Shown piece by piece: positions 24,843-37,461 of a DNA stretch of 64,000 bases. This DNA comes from Neckera pumila. Taxonomy: Eukaryota > Streptophyta > Bryopsida > Hypnales > Neckeraceae. The stretch covers positions 15,055,711-15,119,710 of the forward strand of contig OZ018413.1 of assembly GCA_963969595.1 (NCBI GenBank), in the 5' to 3' direction. The translations under genes were made by a program, and so were the position numbers. The stretch's first letter is position 1. Each line of letters begins with the position of its first letter. The notes beneath the pieces are model-generated. The model saw only the letters and a list, made by a program, of their open reading frames with translations. It did not search any database and had not been told where the DNA came from.

Positions 24843-26786
24843 ATGGGGAGCGAGAAACGGAACTTTGTTTTTTATGATTGCAATCGTTTGTGTGGTCATT
24901 CCATGAAAGGAACTTTACAATCTGATTTCGAAATGAAGTCGAGTGCAGAATTTTATCGGAAAGAGGTATCAAATGGACGGTGGCATTCATGACATTTGAG
25001 TCAGCATTTTTCTGCATCTTTTTGTATAATGTTTTGTGTAGCTGGCTAGTATCTGTGGCACTCCTTCTGAACTACTTGTGCATGTTCTGTCTATATTTTT
25101 AATGACATCCATATGCTTAGACATAATTGTTGTGGGATGAAATTTAATAAGGTTGTTCATTTCGGATTGTACTTTTATAACAAGAGTCGGTGAAATATGG
25201 GGTGCGGGAAGCTATTAACTGCATTTCCCAATGCTCTTACATTCATATATGAGTAGAGTTATAAAGTTTTTTTCATGGAAGGATTTTTGTCATAGAATGC
25301 ATATTAATGTTTCATGTCATCGTACAAAATCAAAATTCCAATTTTAGGTACTGTGCAATGGTAAACACCTACAGCCAATGGTCTTAGGAGTTATATGAGT
25401 TAAATTCTTTTTTGTGGAGATTAAATGTTGATTTTAAAATTTTACTACATTGCAACTATTGTGTTGGATTCTGTGTTAAAGGGATAGAATTTTGTTTCCT
25501 CTTTTTATAGATTAGAATAAGAAGGTATCGCTCAAAACTTTGATTAATACCTTAACTAATTCTAAATATTGATTGTGGATTTGAAGTGCATACAACTAAG
25601 TTGATGCTCCATGAATATGCATTCAATACTTTATTGACCAATATATACACTTGTAGTTCTTTGTGTTTATATAGACATTGCCATAGTTTCCTTAGCAACA
25701 GATGAATTATAGATACTAAGTCAAATGAATATTAATTCATAGATACTAAGTGACATGAATGTTAAGCAACTAGAATCTATTAATTAATACATGAGTCATT
25801 AAATACAATAGTTTTGATGTGGAGATTTAGGAACTTTCAATCCATTTTCATTTCATTCATATTAAAGAGATTCCTCATAAAATTCTTGAAAAACTAGAAT
25901 ATTCTAAAATGGAAATTCATTTTCATTTTTGTACACACCATGAAAATTAGAGGACTGCCTTCATGTTGCCAACATCCAATATAGACACTGCATAGTTCAA
26001 AAATTAAGCGCATCATAATTTTGCATCTAAAAATCCAAATCCATAAAATCAAATTCTGAATGAAAGCTGGGATGAAAACCTACCAGGTTTATTTCCTATT
26101 CTACCTTACATTCTAAAACAAGCGAAAACAATTAATAACTTAATTCAAATGCAAGCTCAAGAAGTCAAAGAGGAAATTTCTGTAAAATTTGCCTTCAAGG
26201 TCCCAGCAAAGCTAGTTTTACATCATTGACTAACTTATTATCTTCTTACTACTTTCGTCTGCTGTAGAGCTTTTCAAGTTAATTGGCTAGTTTTACATCA
26301 TTGACTAACTTACTATCTTCTTGCTACTTTCGTCTGCTGTAGAACTATTCAAGTTAATTGGATTTCGACTGTTGCTTGTTCTATTCATTAAACTTTGAAT
26401 ACATATTTATTTACAAATTTGAGGCTTTCTATACTTGATTGAATGCTCAATGAAATATTGTAAAACTGCAGCAACGAAATTACTCAAGATTCAGAAAGGC
26501 CAAGCTGCGCACAGGGTTGGTATTCAACGATGCCAGAAAAAGGCCAGACCTTCAAAGAGTAGGAGTTCCATAGACGATGACTCATGATGAGGTCGCTCCT
26601 CCAGAACTACAACTCACAGAGCAGAACACAACACGGCAAAGAAAGGTAGCAACTTGCATCAGAGCTAAATACCAATAAAAATAAAAATAAAATTCACTCC
26701 TGCTCGTCCAATGCCAGTATCAACACCCAAAGAAAAACAAGCTGCAACAAATAAACCGCTAATCGCTAAACGTTTTCGCTCCTCGA
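24843..26786. other. Spacer (loop) between the inverted-repeat arms
   Basis: AT-rich, about 1.94 kb, non-coding. It contains a 75-bp tandem duplication at 26,211-26,360. Base composition shifts abruptly from the GC-rich arms. Confidence 0.8.
26211..26360. repeat. 75-bp tandem duplication in the palindrome spacer
   Basis: Two copies start GCTAGTTTTACATCATTGAC at 26,211 and 26,286 and differ at only a few bases. Confidence 0.95.
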
Positions 26787-29700
26787 CCCTCCCACCCAAA
26801 CATCGGTCAGAACCATTTCAAAAACCCTCAATTCCGCCCAACACTCTCACGACAATCTCACGGAGATCAAGAACCGTAGTGGCCAGATGATCCCATCCTT
26901 GAAAAGCCCAACAAAAAATGTAACAGGGCCAGCAACCTACATGAGCTCCAGTTCTGAAAAAAACATTCCATCCGTTCCGGAACCATATGCGAAACCAATG
27001 CCCAAACACATCCGACACAAAGAGCCAGACAATGCTTCACGACGCTTGCTTTTGAAATAGCTAAAAACACAACATTTACATAAGATCGCTGCTCCTAAAA
27101 CGCACCTAAGGGAGCTCCCACAATAAAAGGTGCACCCATTTACATGTCTACAACCAAGGCTCTCATTTCCCATCCTAGTCGATTCAAAATGTAACGATCT
27201 ACTCTACCAACACACGTGCTCGAGGGGACATACCGTGCCCCGTTGCCAAGCGAAGCCTCCTTCACTTGCCTCCTCCTCTTGGCCCTGCCGTGGACCTGCC
27301 GTGACCAAGTACCACACTTCCGCTTCACCGGTGGGGCCGATTCGAACGGCGGGGCTCAATCAGCGCATTGAACCACTGCCGACGACTCACTTGCTGGCCA
27401 TCATGTCGATCTCCACAAAGGCCCACCACCATCCTGTCGCGTTGAATGCGGCGGATTTCAACCACCTCTGCCAAGAGCAGATTCGCAAGGAACCGTAACG
27501 GGAAAGAAAGACAGAGAGCTGCGCCAAACACTTGGGCTCATCACGTCTACTTGTCATGCATACTCACTCGACGACACGCCCAGCTGCAGGCCTTTCCAGT
27601 TCCTCCCACGAGCGGACAAACTCCTTGCAAACGTACATGGCTCCTCTGGAAACTCACCCAACAAGTTCCCGCTCGAGACGTTCGCTCTCATAGATACTTG
27701 GTCCCCGACAAACAAATGTGGCTGCAGACAAGTGTCCACCTCCAGGAGGATGGGCTCTCTCAGCATGAACAAGCGCCTTTCTCGTCTTCAATGAAAAGCA
27801 CCATTCGATCCACGCCACCACCTTCGCTCAGCCCCCAAGAAACGGTCATACAAATACAAGAACTCAATGGACGAAACCTCTCCGCCGACCATCACATCCC
27901 TCCGATCGACGCCCGGCTCGCTCTCGCCATGCCACCGTCATTGGATCACGCATGTGCACGCCTGCGACGAGTCGTCGTCGTCGTCGTCGTCTTCCGAGTC
28001 ATCGGAGTCGCTACTGTTGCACGCACACGACACGGCTCGTCAGAAACACACCAAACCGATCATTCACACAACCACAAAACCCGCCACCGGACACAAGACA
28101 TCCGAATGACTGCACAACGCACTGTCCTCACTCTCCCATGAAACCACGCGTGCCCACTCACTTGCAGACCAGGTCCACGGATTTCACAAAGCAAACGACT
28201 CTGCCACCTACCCTTCATCCTCACAAACAAGAGCATTCCACGAGCCAAAACCATGCACGCTGAAAAGCAACTGATCTTTGCACCGCACACCGGAACACCC
28301 ATGCCCCAGGAACTCCGTCGGAGGGAGGTGCACTGAAATCAATTACTCAGGTGCACTGCCCCCAGACGGATGCTCAACCCATATGCGACTCAACACTAGG
28401 CACGTCTGCCATGTGCTGTACATGCATGCCAGAATGCACTAATTAAGTCCACAGAAACACACTCACACAGCACGCAGCGGGGACTCGTACCTGGGCTCGA
28501 ACTCGAAGACCTGCGTCAAGTCCTTCCCGTAGCTGTCAATCCACTGCACTTTCGCCCCTCGCTCGGCCTCGCCGTGACCGCGATCCGCGTCCTGCGACTC
28601 CCCGAATCTCACGTCACGGCCCTCCACGGCCGACGCTCCGTTGCCGGAGTGCGACGTCGAGGGAATCGTCGACGTCTGCTTCAAATTGCTCTTGCCCGGC
28701 ACTTTCTGGGCCGAGCCCAACGTGTGCCCGTTGGATTGCACGCCCAGACGGTCGCTGGACCCGAAGGCAGGCGCGGGCAGCGGAGCGGGAAGGGTGATGG
28801 GGGCCGACGGGGCCATGGCGGCATCCCCCTCCGAGGCGCCCGGGTGTGCGGCCTTGCGGCGGCGCCCAGAGCCTCGCCGAGAACGGAACCCACAGCACAG
28901 GCAACACGAGCCGGTGGCGCACCCTCGGGGGGTGTCCTTGTCTGGCGCCAGCGAGGACAACGGGAGGCAACCCCCGCTCGACCGCCCCCAAAGCAAAAAC
29001 GAAAACAAAAACGCCGACCCAACAATGCCCTAGTCTCCTCAATTGGACGGATTGGCAACCGGGCACGGGCCCCAACTCTCATCAATCTCCCTTAAACCCT
29101 CCCCAGAGCCTCATCAAGGGCCTCGGCTTCTCTCACAGCGCTCTCCACAACCCCAGCATTACGCCGGACATGACTTCCGCGGCCCCTATCGATTCCTGTT
29201 CCGTTTCTCACCTGCCCGTCTCAAGTTCCGGCACGGTGGAATTCGTCTGGAATCCTACATTTCGAAGCCCAAAGACATAGAACATCTGTTGGACCTAGTC
29301 TATGTTTCTGGGATCCATTCCGCAATTCGTCCAAGGACGGACGGGGAGTAGAAGGAGGAAGACGTGCATCCACCTGCACTAGCTAAACTCCGAAACCTCA
29401 TACAGCGGCTTGGACTTCATCGAAAAGCCAAAAGTCAGCTCTTCATTGACCGCTCCAGATGCAGTCAGTCCCCAATACCTGCCATCAACAGACCGTGTCA
29501 GAATTCCGATGCGGAGAGCGTGTCCAGTTTTTTAAATTTCTTGCAAGATTTCCGACGCAAGCACACTGCAGCAGGGGAATGGAAGCTTGAGCATTGACAC
29601 GCCAAACTTTCGTTGCTCAGTTTCAAGCCCTGCGTCAGCACAATCTCAATTCCAAGCGGACCACCAAAAGAATAATCACATCGCGCACCCACACACGCAC

Positions 29701-30910
29701 AAAAAGAATGAATCTGATGAACTGTCGAGCAATCTCTGCCATTGCCCCATGAACGTAGAGTCCTCACAGACATACCACAAAAATCCATAAAGACGAAGCA
29801 CTACACATTCGCACTTCGGCTGGGATAAGCAATGCATCATCACCACCCCAACCAAACGACAATCCTACACTAGGGTCTCCGTGAATCTGCCGTCTATTCG
29901 CCTCAACACGATACTCACCATCGCAATCCACCTGCCCTCACTCAGCTGCAGAGTATGCACAGCCTGCTAAGCTTTTCGAACGCCTACAGTCCTGGACTTG
30001 GTGCCATTGACACACAACTTTGACCTTGCACAGCAGCACCGAATCCAGGCCAAAAAAATGTACCACTTCCACTGGGGACAAGAGTGGCAGCACTCCAGCA
30101 GGGAACCGACTGCGATAACAAACGGAACATCGCTATGCTTTCACAATTCACCAACCTGGATTCCTCCACACAAACTAGACGTCCCGAGATCTCTCAGCAC
30201 CACGGCCAGCCATTGATCCATTCACTTCCTTCGTTCGACAAACGCACCATGCAGGCTGCACTCCAGCTAGCTACTCCCTCCATGAAAACCGGGAAAAACT
30301 ACCAACTACGGCACTGCAGCTCAAGCTGACGACCCCAGATTTCCCTCTCCGGAAAAACATTCCAAAGTGGACACCCTCAAAGCTGCGAGACCATCGGTCA
30401 GCGAAAGGAAGCGAGTCCACCTAACGCCACGAGCGAAAGCTGGGTAGTCCAACAGACTGAAACAGCGGTGCTGGTCCTCGAACACAGACAGGCTTCGAAG
30501 TGGAGAACGAGAACGATCGAATCAAAAATGGCGGACGAAGCTACAGGCAACGAAGAATCCGAAGTGGAAGAGGATCTGAGCGCAAAAGAGCGCCTTTGTT
30601 CGTCGCCCAAGAAGAGACTTACCCGGGTGAGCACGAATGGGACGACGAATGCGAAGGCATCCGGTTGGGGAGACCGGCGAGCGATGGCGTCGAAGGGAAG
30701 ATGAAACCCTAAGCTGAGACGAGAGGAGCTTCACATGACCATAGCCAGCCATGGGAGAGCCCAGACGAGGGGACGGAGAGACGGAAGAGAGCCGGAATGG
30801 CCCAGTGCGAATGTTTAGGGTTTCCGTCGTTGAGGACGGACGGAGTCACGGGATGTCGTCCGTCCTCGTCACGACTTCATCCCTCGATTTTGATTGCCTA
30901 CGAGTAGGTC
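26787..30910. repeat. Right arm of the 4.1-kb inverted repeat
   Basis: Reverse complement of the left arm: inner part without visible difference, outer roughly 0.95 kb (about 29,950-30,910) with substitutions and small indels. Outer homology ends at the shared 'gacctactcg', beyond which the flanks are unrelated. Confidence 0.97.
27938..28816 (-). CDS. Small acidic protein with C-terminal CVIQ (CaaX-like), right copy
   Basis: Exon 28,816-28,491 joins exon 28,013-27,938 and encodes the same 133 residues as the left copy, including KVQWIDSYGKDLTQVFEFEP, the Asp run and the CVIQ terminus. Introns and flanks also match. Its promoter-proximal sequence (30,400-30,900) differs from the left copy by many substitutions and small indels, so the two promoters could behave differently. 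The candidate 5' exon equivalent is at about 30,623-30,752 (starts MAGYGHVK instead of MTGYGHVK). Both copies point towards the spacer. Confidence 0.8.
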
Positions 30911-31154
30911 AGATGAACGTCTTCCCCTTCGAGTTATACGGGGGCCTGCGTGGCAGTCGAGTGGGTCCCACCCCCTTGCTCCCGTCCATCAGATTGCGGC
31001 CCTGCTCCCGTCCCTGCCCCCCTTTCGTGCCTGTCCCAAACCTCTGTCCGAAACCTCCATCCGAAACCTCCCGTTCCAAATCGCCGTCTTCTTCAGGTGT
31101 AGCCCTAAGCCGTCTCCATCACATTTTTGAGCGAAAGGCAGAGCTGAACCTTGC
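30911..31154. other. Right flank of the inverted repeat
   Basis: GC-rich, C-rich sequence to about 31,100 unrelated to the left flank. I see no gene. Confidence 0.4.
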
Positions 31155-31411
31155 CTACACAAAATAGTGAAATTAGGTTGTTCCCCGCTAATTTCTTGAC
31201 AATCCACATTATAGAATTATTTCACTGCTTTTGTACAATGATGCATTCAATCCAGAGTCATATGTATGGCATAGATTTGTGCACTAGTTCAAGGCTTGGT
31301 TCAAAGAGTGGCATGCGCCTCCATGTAGAACAAGCATTGATCCATGGGGTAATTTATCTCAAATAAGGCAACCTAATTGACAAGGCAACCTAATTTCACT
31401 ATTTTGTGTAG
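31155..31411. mobile_element. Short element with perfect 26-bp terminal inverted repeats
   Basis: It starts CTACACAAAATAGTGAAATT (continuing for 26 bases to 31,180) and ends with the exact inverse at 31,386-31,411. The 257-bp sequence has no coding capacity. It also has a short direct repeat (aaggcaacctaatt, 31,366 and 31,382). Perfect ends suggest a recent MITE or a processed hairpin locus; no target duplication is obvious. Confidence 0.75.
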
Positions 31412-31587
31412 AAGGTATGCAGAGAGTGAAAGAAGAGAAGCCTTGTGGACGTCAATGTTGACATAAAAACATGAGGTTGCTACATTGAACGTCTAGGTAA
31501 ACATCGTCAAGTTAGACAATCCATATCTAGATATACAAGGGATTCTTCTAGTGTTGATACCGGCTGGTAGCTATTGTTTTTTGAGTA

Positions 31588-31988
31588 TAAGGTAGGAGGC
31601 TCTGAAAGCGAGCATCTAAGGGTTGGTCTGCCTTTTTCATGTGGTTTCTTATATGTGATTATTCTTAGCTCATTTTTCAAACAAAGAGAAATAGATCCTG
31701 ATTGTTTCGTATTTTTTAAATCATTTTCGAATTACTTATGAATTTTGAAACAAGATGAGTTATAGGTCCATATTTATGGCCCTAGGTCTTCTATAAACCA
31801 TTCATGTGCAACTTCTAGAGAGAAATGGGAAAAGCAAAGAAAATGATTGGCTATTGTAATAAATAATATTTTTATTGATCCATTCAATGACTGTAGAAGG
31901 TCTATTTAACGACCACCTCATGTCCATTTCAGGCAAGGCTACATGGATGGTTCAAAATGCCCGCTTGCTTTCAGAGCCTCCTACCTTA
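31588..31988. mobile_element. TA-flanked inverted-repeat element, family H copy 1
   Basis: The 401-bp element runs TA-AGGTAGGAGGCTCTGAAAGC ... GCTTTCAGAGCCTCCTACCT-TA. It aligns over its length with 51,823-52,236 and shares termini with 37,462-37,760. TA at both ends suggests a TA target duplication as in Tc1/mariner-like MITEs; the class is inferred. Confidence 0.82.
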
Positions 31989-32182
31989 TATGTTGATGAT
32001 GCAAGCAATGCTTCAACTTAATTTGACTGACCTGGAGTCTAGCTCCACCTGGAGTTGCCACCTTCACCTCCCTCTCCTACATCATTGCCCCGAGCCCTCT
32101 CTATTGTATATGCGTGGATGAGGAAGTGTCCTCTCTCCCCGCAGTCAAGTGTCACCAGATTCTCAAAGTAATTGGAAAATGA

Positions 32183-32214
32183 GGTTTTAGGATTTAGGGT
32201 TTAGGGTTTAGGGT
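32183..32214 (+). repeat. Interstitial telomere-type repeat (TTTAGGG)n
   Basis: About four units of TTTAGGG, the usual plant telomere motif, with no gene start nearby. Confidence 0.85.
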
Positions 32215-32347
32215 TTGTACACAACAATTATTAAAGTCATACAATTTGTAATATATTGAAAAATGCAGGTTGGAATTTTACTGTATTGCATTCATTTTTG
32301 CTTAAAAAATAAATTTATAGTGACATTCATTTTGTGGTTACACTAAT

Positions 32348-32636
32348 TTAGAGCATCACTACCCAGCTCCCAAAACAGATGACCTTGTTGGCCTATTCTG
32401 AAAAACAGTTCCACACAACCCTCCAAGTGGATGACCTTTTGGAGAGGCTGGCTCCAAAACCTGCTCTGGCTTGCAAACTAGATAGGACAAAATCTCCACA
32501 TTTTTTGCATGTGACGTGGTGGCTAGTGGTTTGAGCTTCTATACTCCAAGATTTTGGCTTACATTCACTTCAAGCTCCTTAGCCTCTTAAGAGGCTACAA
32601 TGGGTGGGTTATTAGGACCAGGTGGTGATGCTCTAA
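32348..32636. mobile_element. Short inverted-repeat element (GAGCATCAC termini)
   Basis: It starts TTAGAGCATCACTACC and ends GGTGGTGATGCTCTAA, matching at 15 of 16 positions, length 289 bp, non-coding. The flanking TA/TTA fits a Stowaway- or Tourist-like MITE; only one copy is seen here. Confidence 0.7.
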
Positions 32637-32812
32637 TAGGATACCAACAGCATGATGGTGAAGGGGTCTTCCCTATCTAGATGAAATTCATCCAGATAGA
32701 AATAGGGAAGCCGGTTGGTGGGGATCAATGCTCTAGATATGTATGAATATGCGCAGAATATGTTCATCTTGTCTCCGTCGAGATTGAAATTTGCATTGAC
32801 TGCTATAAACTA

Positions 32813-33059
32813 TTAATCCTAGAACGATGCAAGAGGTGACCCTGGAAATCATGCATTGTGCAACTGTGAGAGTCATTAGAATAAAAAACTTCAAAAGTAC
32901 TCACTGGAAGTCAAGCTACTATAGATGTTCTCCACTTTCCACAAATTATTCCAAGGATGAATAGTTGTAGTTCTGTCCTACACTGGAGAATTCCTTGTCA
33001 TTCATCGGACCTTGTCATTCATCGGACACTTTATGTCCGCGGCGTCCTTCCTGGGTTAA
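32813..33059. mobile_element. TTAA-flanked element, family C copy 2 (degenerate)
   Basis: It runs TTAA-TCCTAGAACG ... TTCCTGGG-TTAA, 247 bp. The interior aligns with 54,641-54,871 ('gaggtgaccctggaaatcat', 'ttggaagtcaagctactata', 'ggatgaatagttg', 'tctgtccta'). It contains an 18-bp tandem duplication (CCTTGTCATTCATCGGA, 32,993-33,027). Confidence 0.75.
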
Positions 33060-34256
33060 ATGCTCGTAGCAATACTTAATTGAGACAAAATCCGTCTTTT
33101 CTGCTGTATGTCTGTTGTATCCATGCTCTACAGTAACTCCGCGATCCGTGATGCTGACACTATGCCTTTGCGACTAAAATTTTTGCCATTCTACAAACTT
33201 CTGAGTTCTTGCTTGTTGTGCTTGTTAGTTGTCTTTCGCACACTCCCTCATTGCTTCCTCTGTTCCCTGAGTCCAGGCTACAGAAATTGCTTAATTACAA
33301 GTATAAGAAGTTGCAGCTTTGAGTGGTGAGTCTGTTGCAATCGATTTGAGAGTATTGCATAGCCCAAGTTCAGGCTTTAGCTAGCTAGGTGCGAAGTGGA
33401 ATGGATTTTTAGGTTTAACTTGAGAACGATCACGATCACGCTCACGACTGGAATTGACGGATCGGAGTGGGTTTAAGCAATTCCTGCTTCCAAGCGCGCT
33501 GGAGGACTGCATGTTTCAATTCATGGTCGGCTTGCATTGATAGTAAGTCTGTCTTGCGAAGGTTCACTTCTCACTTCTCACTCTTTGAATAGTGTTTTCT
33601 TGGATGACAAACTAATTAAGCTTAGATGCTGCACAGTTTGAACATTTGCTCCTTAGTTACTCCCTGGATGGGGCTGCAAGTTGACCAGTCTTCGGCAACC
33701 ATAAATGCCCTTGAAAGGATGGTACACGTTGTGCATTTAAATATTGTCGGTGTGTCCGAGCTTGCCTTGTTGTCGGTGTGGTCATTCATTCTTGTGCCAA
33801 TGGCCTCCTTCCACTCTACTAATTCCAGAGTCCTCGACATTTCGTTGCAGAAGTTCTTTCCGTTTGTGACACAAACTTATTAAGCCAAGTTGAGCAAGGC
33901 GATACTATTCTTGGGTCTTTGTTCTCTGCAGTCGTTGTAGGCTGTTCAAATTTGGATTAGGTCGTTGCTCTGTTTCTGTGCTCTTAGGATGCTGAGGTGG
34001 CTACCTAAGATCATGAACTAGCTGTGGGCCAGATCTAGGCTGTTGTAGATTTTCATGAATGTAATCTTTTGGGCTTTGTTTTATCTCGATGTGACATAGT
34101 TAATTAGTTATGTGTAGTTCGGTGCTGATATGCATCTGGTAGCAAGGTAATTGGGTGACGGAAGAGCTTGCAAAGTGGGGAAAACTTGCCGTCTGAAGTA
34201 GTAAGCAAGAGGATTGTCTAGACGATGGGCAGTAAGTTTAACCAGTCGCTTGTGAT
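33060..34256. other. Spacer upstream of the kinase pseudogene
   Basis: No exon I can support. The base composition is gene-like and remnants of the 5' part of the kinase gene may be here, but I recognise no domain. Confidence 0.35.
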
Positions 34257-36146
34257 TTGCAGGAAATTAAGGTTCTAGCTTTTAGAAGGTCGTATTCTGG
34301 GAACGGCTTTCAGAAGTGGAGTGGTATTAATTGGAGTGGTATGAAGGCGAGTGGTATGAAGTCGAGGCTCATGGTGCGAGCTCTACCTTGGTACCCTTTC
34401 TTGTCACAACATCTGCCGATATTATTCATATCACGTTATACTCTTCTTTACAGCACGTATATCCTCTTTTGGGATTTACCCGTGGGATTTACGTCAAACA
34501 ATGTTCGGTGGTTGCTTTTACCTTCACTTGTGTCAGTCGTGTGCTTGACTGGACTGCACTACATAATCAAGAGTGTGAAACGTCGGACCGCACCAGGGTT
34601 CTTGAAGCTCTCAGACGAGATGGTGCGTTGTATCCATACTCTTGTAAATGGTAGTGGCATGCGCCTCAAGAAGAGGCAGTGCTGGGATTTGTCATCCAAG
34701 TTATCTCAAACCATTCAGAATATTCACAAGCTGGTGTTTCAATGCGGATTCTCCTACAGCGTCTTCAGACCCTCACTGGAACACTTGTATCAAGTACTGG
34801 TGAAGGCGAAGTTACTTGTGAACGACTGCAGCAATGAAAATTGGATCCGAACATCTGTGTTCCAGATTCAGAACGAGACTGCTTTCTAAGTGATTCTGAT
34901 GGACGTAGGCTTTTGTTACCATGCAATTTATGAGCAAGCCAAGCTGAGCAAGAGTGGTCAATGGATGAATGTGGAGTTGGAGGATCTTCGTGCTTCTAGT
35001 ATTTTTGAACCTGCATCAAAGAAGGACGTTGACGAAGATCGAGAAGAGCTCCGAAGGAGGCTAGAAAATCTAGTCGATGCACGGAATTATGGTTCTGGCT
35101 GGTTGTTTCAGGTTTATTATTTTCTACTAGTGAGGCTATCTAAAAAACTCCGCCTTGCAGAGTATTTGCTCGTGAAGCTGCATTGCATGGCTCAGCAGAC
35201 TCTCTCGGATGGGTTCCAGTTATCCAAACGACTTTTATGGGAAGAGGAGTCCGATTCCAGGCTGACCTGGGGCCGTGAAGTCCCCTTGGGAGTCGGATAA
35301 GGTGCAAGTGGCGTTTGCAAGACCAAGTGGCTTAACATACCATGTGCTAAGAAGTGCAAGATACCTGAACCCTATTTCTTGAAAGAAGTAGGTATTTTGT
35401 CTCATGTCAACTATCCCAACATCATCAAATTCATTTGCTGTGCACGGTCTAAGGGTTGCACATCGTGACTTAAAACCAGCTAATGTGGTTTTGAACGTAC
35501 TCACTTCGCCACATCTCGAGGGCGCTTATCATGTGAAGTTGGTGGATTTCGGAACTTCGAAGACGCAAGTTGACCTCTTCAAAACCACGAGTACTGAACA
35601 TGGGTTCGGCACTCTAACGCACAAAGCTCCAGAGGTTCGTCGACTTGCACCAGCCAAATGCGAGGGCGACCGCAAGTGGAGGGCCGTTTGGTTCAAGGCC
35701 GATGTTTGGAGCTTTGCAATTGTTTGCTTAGAGGTTTTGTCTCTGAAGCTTCGAAAATCCCATGGCAATGAAGATCAGGACTTGAAATCCATGTTTCCTA
35801 CAGGCTGCCACAAGAGCTTGTTGTACTCTTAGAAGATTGTTTGCAAGCCAACCCTCGAGCAAGACCTGATTTCTTAGAGGTTTGCTCCAGGCTTGAAGCT
35901 TTAAGACACAGTCTTTTGCGGCGGTTGCCTAACTCTGACCAAGATTCTCTATTTGAAATGAAAATGGACTGTGCACACTACCACTTCATTGAGATGAGTC
36001 TAAAAGAGCACTTTCAAAGACAAAATGCTGGAGTTGTCGCCGATGACGAGGAAATGGGGGTGATTGACTTGGAACTTGCTCTCTCTGTTTGGTACCGAAG
36101 TCATCGTCAATTCTTGTGGTCCTTTGCTGGTTTGAAGCATATTTGA
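34257..36146 (+). pseudogene. Protein-kinase pseudogene (serine/threonine or tyrosine-kinase-like)
   Basis: An N-terminal helical region (about 34,620-35,290) leads into kinase pieces: a glycine loop interrupted by a stop (GVG*GASG, TAA at 35,298-35,300), the CAKK lysine, then LKEVGILSHVNYPNIIKF. After a frame change and loss of the segment between the N-lobe and the catalytic loop come AHRDLKPANVVLN (about 35,458), DFGTSK (35,545), THKAPEV (about 35,626) and ADVWSFAIVCLEVLS. A second frame change near 35,805 leads to ANPRARPDFLEV. A further in-frame stop sits at 34,887-34,889. HRD, DFG and APE motifs survive, but two stops, two frame changes and an internal deletion make it non-functional. 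The architecture (helical leader plus kinase) recalls an expanded moss kinase family; that link is from memory. Confidence 0.85.
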
Positions 36147-37461
36147 AGTCGTCGCATAGAACATATGATAGTTTTAGGACTGGCACAATTCCCCAGCGCT
36201 AGAATTACTGCAAATGCTGTGCGTTGCTTTCCATTTTGGACATTATCTTGGGAATAACGAGTTTTTATGGCCAGGTATTGATACCTCAAGCTGCTCATGT
36301 CGAACAACAGGTTTATCAAGAAATTTCCAGGTTTTAAATCTCTCAAATTCTTTCAATCGATTATTTGAATTTGAGTTCTAGCGTGGAACTGTTTGAGTTC
36401 TCGCGTGGAACGTTCATCGTGGGACTGTTTGTTACAAGTCAGTCTACAAACATCTCCATTCGTATTCCGAGTATTCCTGAAGCTTACTTTCTTCGTTTAG
36501 TGTTTCTTTTGTGAATGAGGACTGAGAAGAGTTGCTTTTATTTAGAAGCGACACCTTCAAACTCTCGTATAATTTGGTAAGTGTGGATATGCCCGATGTC
36601 AACCTCGAATAAGTGATGACTCAATGTCAATTATCTATGTGCAGGACGGATCAATTACCGAACTATACAACTGTCGACGATCGAGATCTGGAAATTTGGA
36701 CGAAGCAGCCAGGAAATGAGGTCTTCAGGAAAGCTGTGGAAGAATGGCGAGAAAAGTGTAAAATGCTTGATGAAAGGATTCGCATGATGAAAGACCTGGA
36801 GGTGCATTTGAATAAAGAACGGACTTCCAGAGTTTTTAATCACTTCACGCTCATTTATTAAATGACATTAACGATAGTTTGCGGAGTAAGTCATGGGACG
36901 GTGTCGTATAATGGGTGGGACTATGAAGCCCATGTTTTTTCTATGATGTTGCTGGTGGTTTTGATCGAATGCTTTTCTTTGGTGTTGCTGGAGGCTTTGA
37001 TCCACTGATGCTGGGTTATTGACCAGTATCAGTGTTCTGGAGGTTATGGAATGCATTCCGTAGTGATTTCAACAAGCGCATGGTACAGCCCTCTCAGCTC
37101 AATGTTTCAACTTTGCTAGAATCCATTTGTTGAGACTCTATTTAGAATACATTGTCTACATTTGAGATACCTTGGAAGTGTTTAAGATAGCAGTTACGCC
37201 TTTCATTCGATGTAGTTGGGCAATGTAGTCGTTCATGGCAAGTATTGTTGGAATATTTGTGTGAGGAAAATGTTCCAATCAAACTGATCGATTCTAAATC
37301 GGCTGATGCAAGATCGATGTATTGATAAATAGGAATTTCTTGAATTAGTTGTGTCAACATTAAACTGAATGGAGAGAGTAGTAATGTTTAAGATGTCCAG
37401 TATCGTGATTTGGGCATGGACACTTCTTGAGCTGGAGTATTGGATTGGATCCTCTAGGCAG
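36147..37461. other. Region downstream of the kinase pseudogene
   Basis: An open frame at 36,613-36,861 (charged, with EVFRKAVEEWREKCKMLDERIRMMKDLE, coiled-coil-like) follows a possible acceptor (TGTGCAG, about 36,644). It might be a leftover 3' exon of the kinase gene, but I cannot connect it. The rest is non-coding. Confidence 0.3.
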
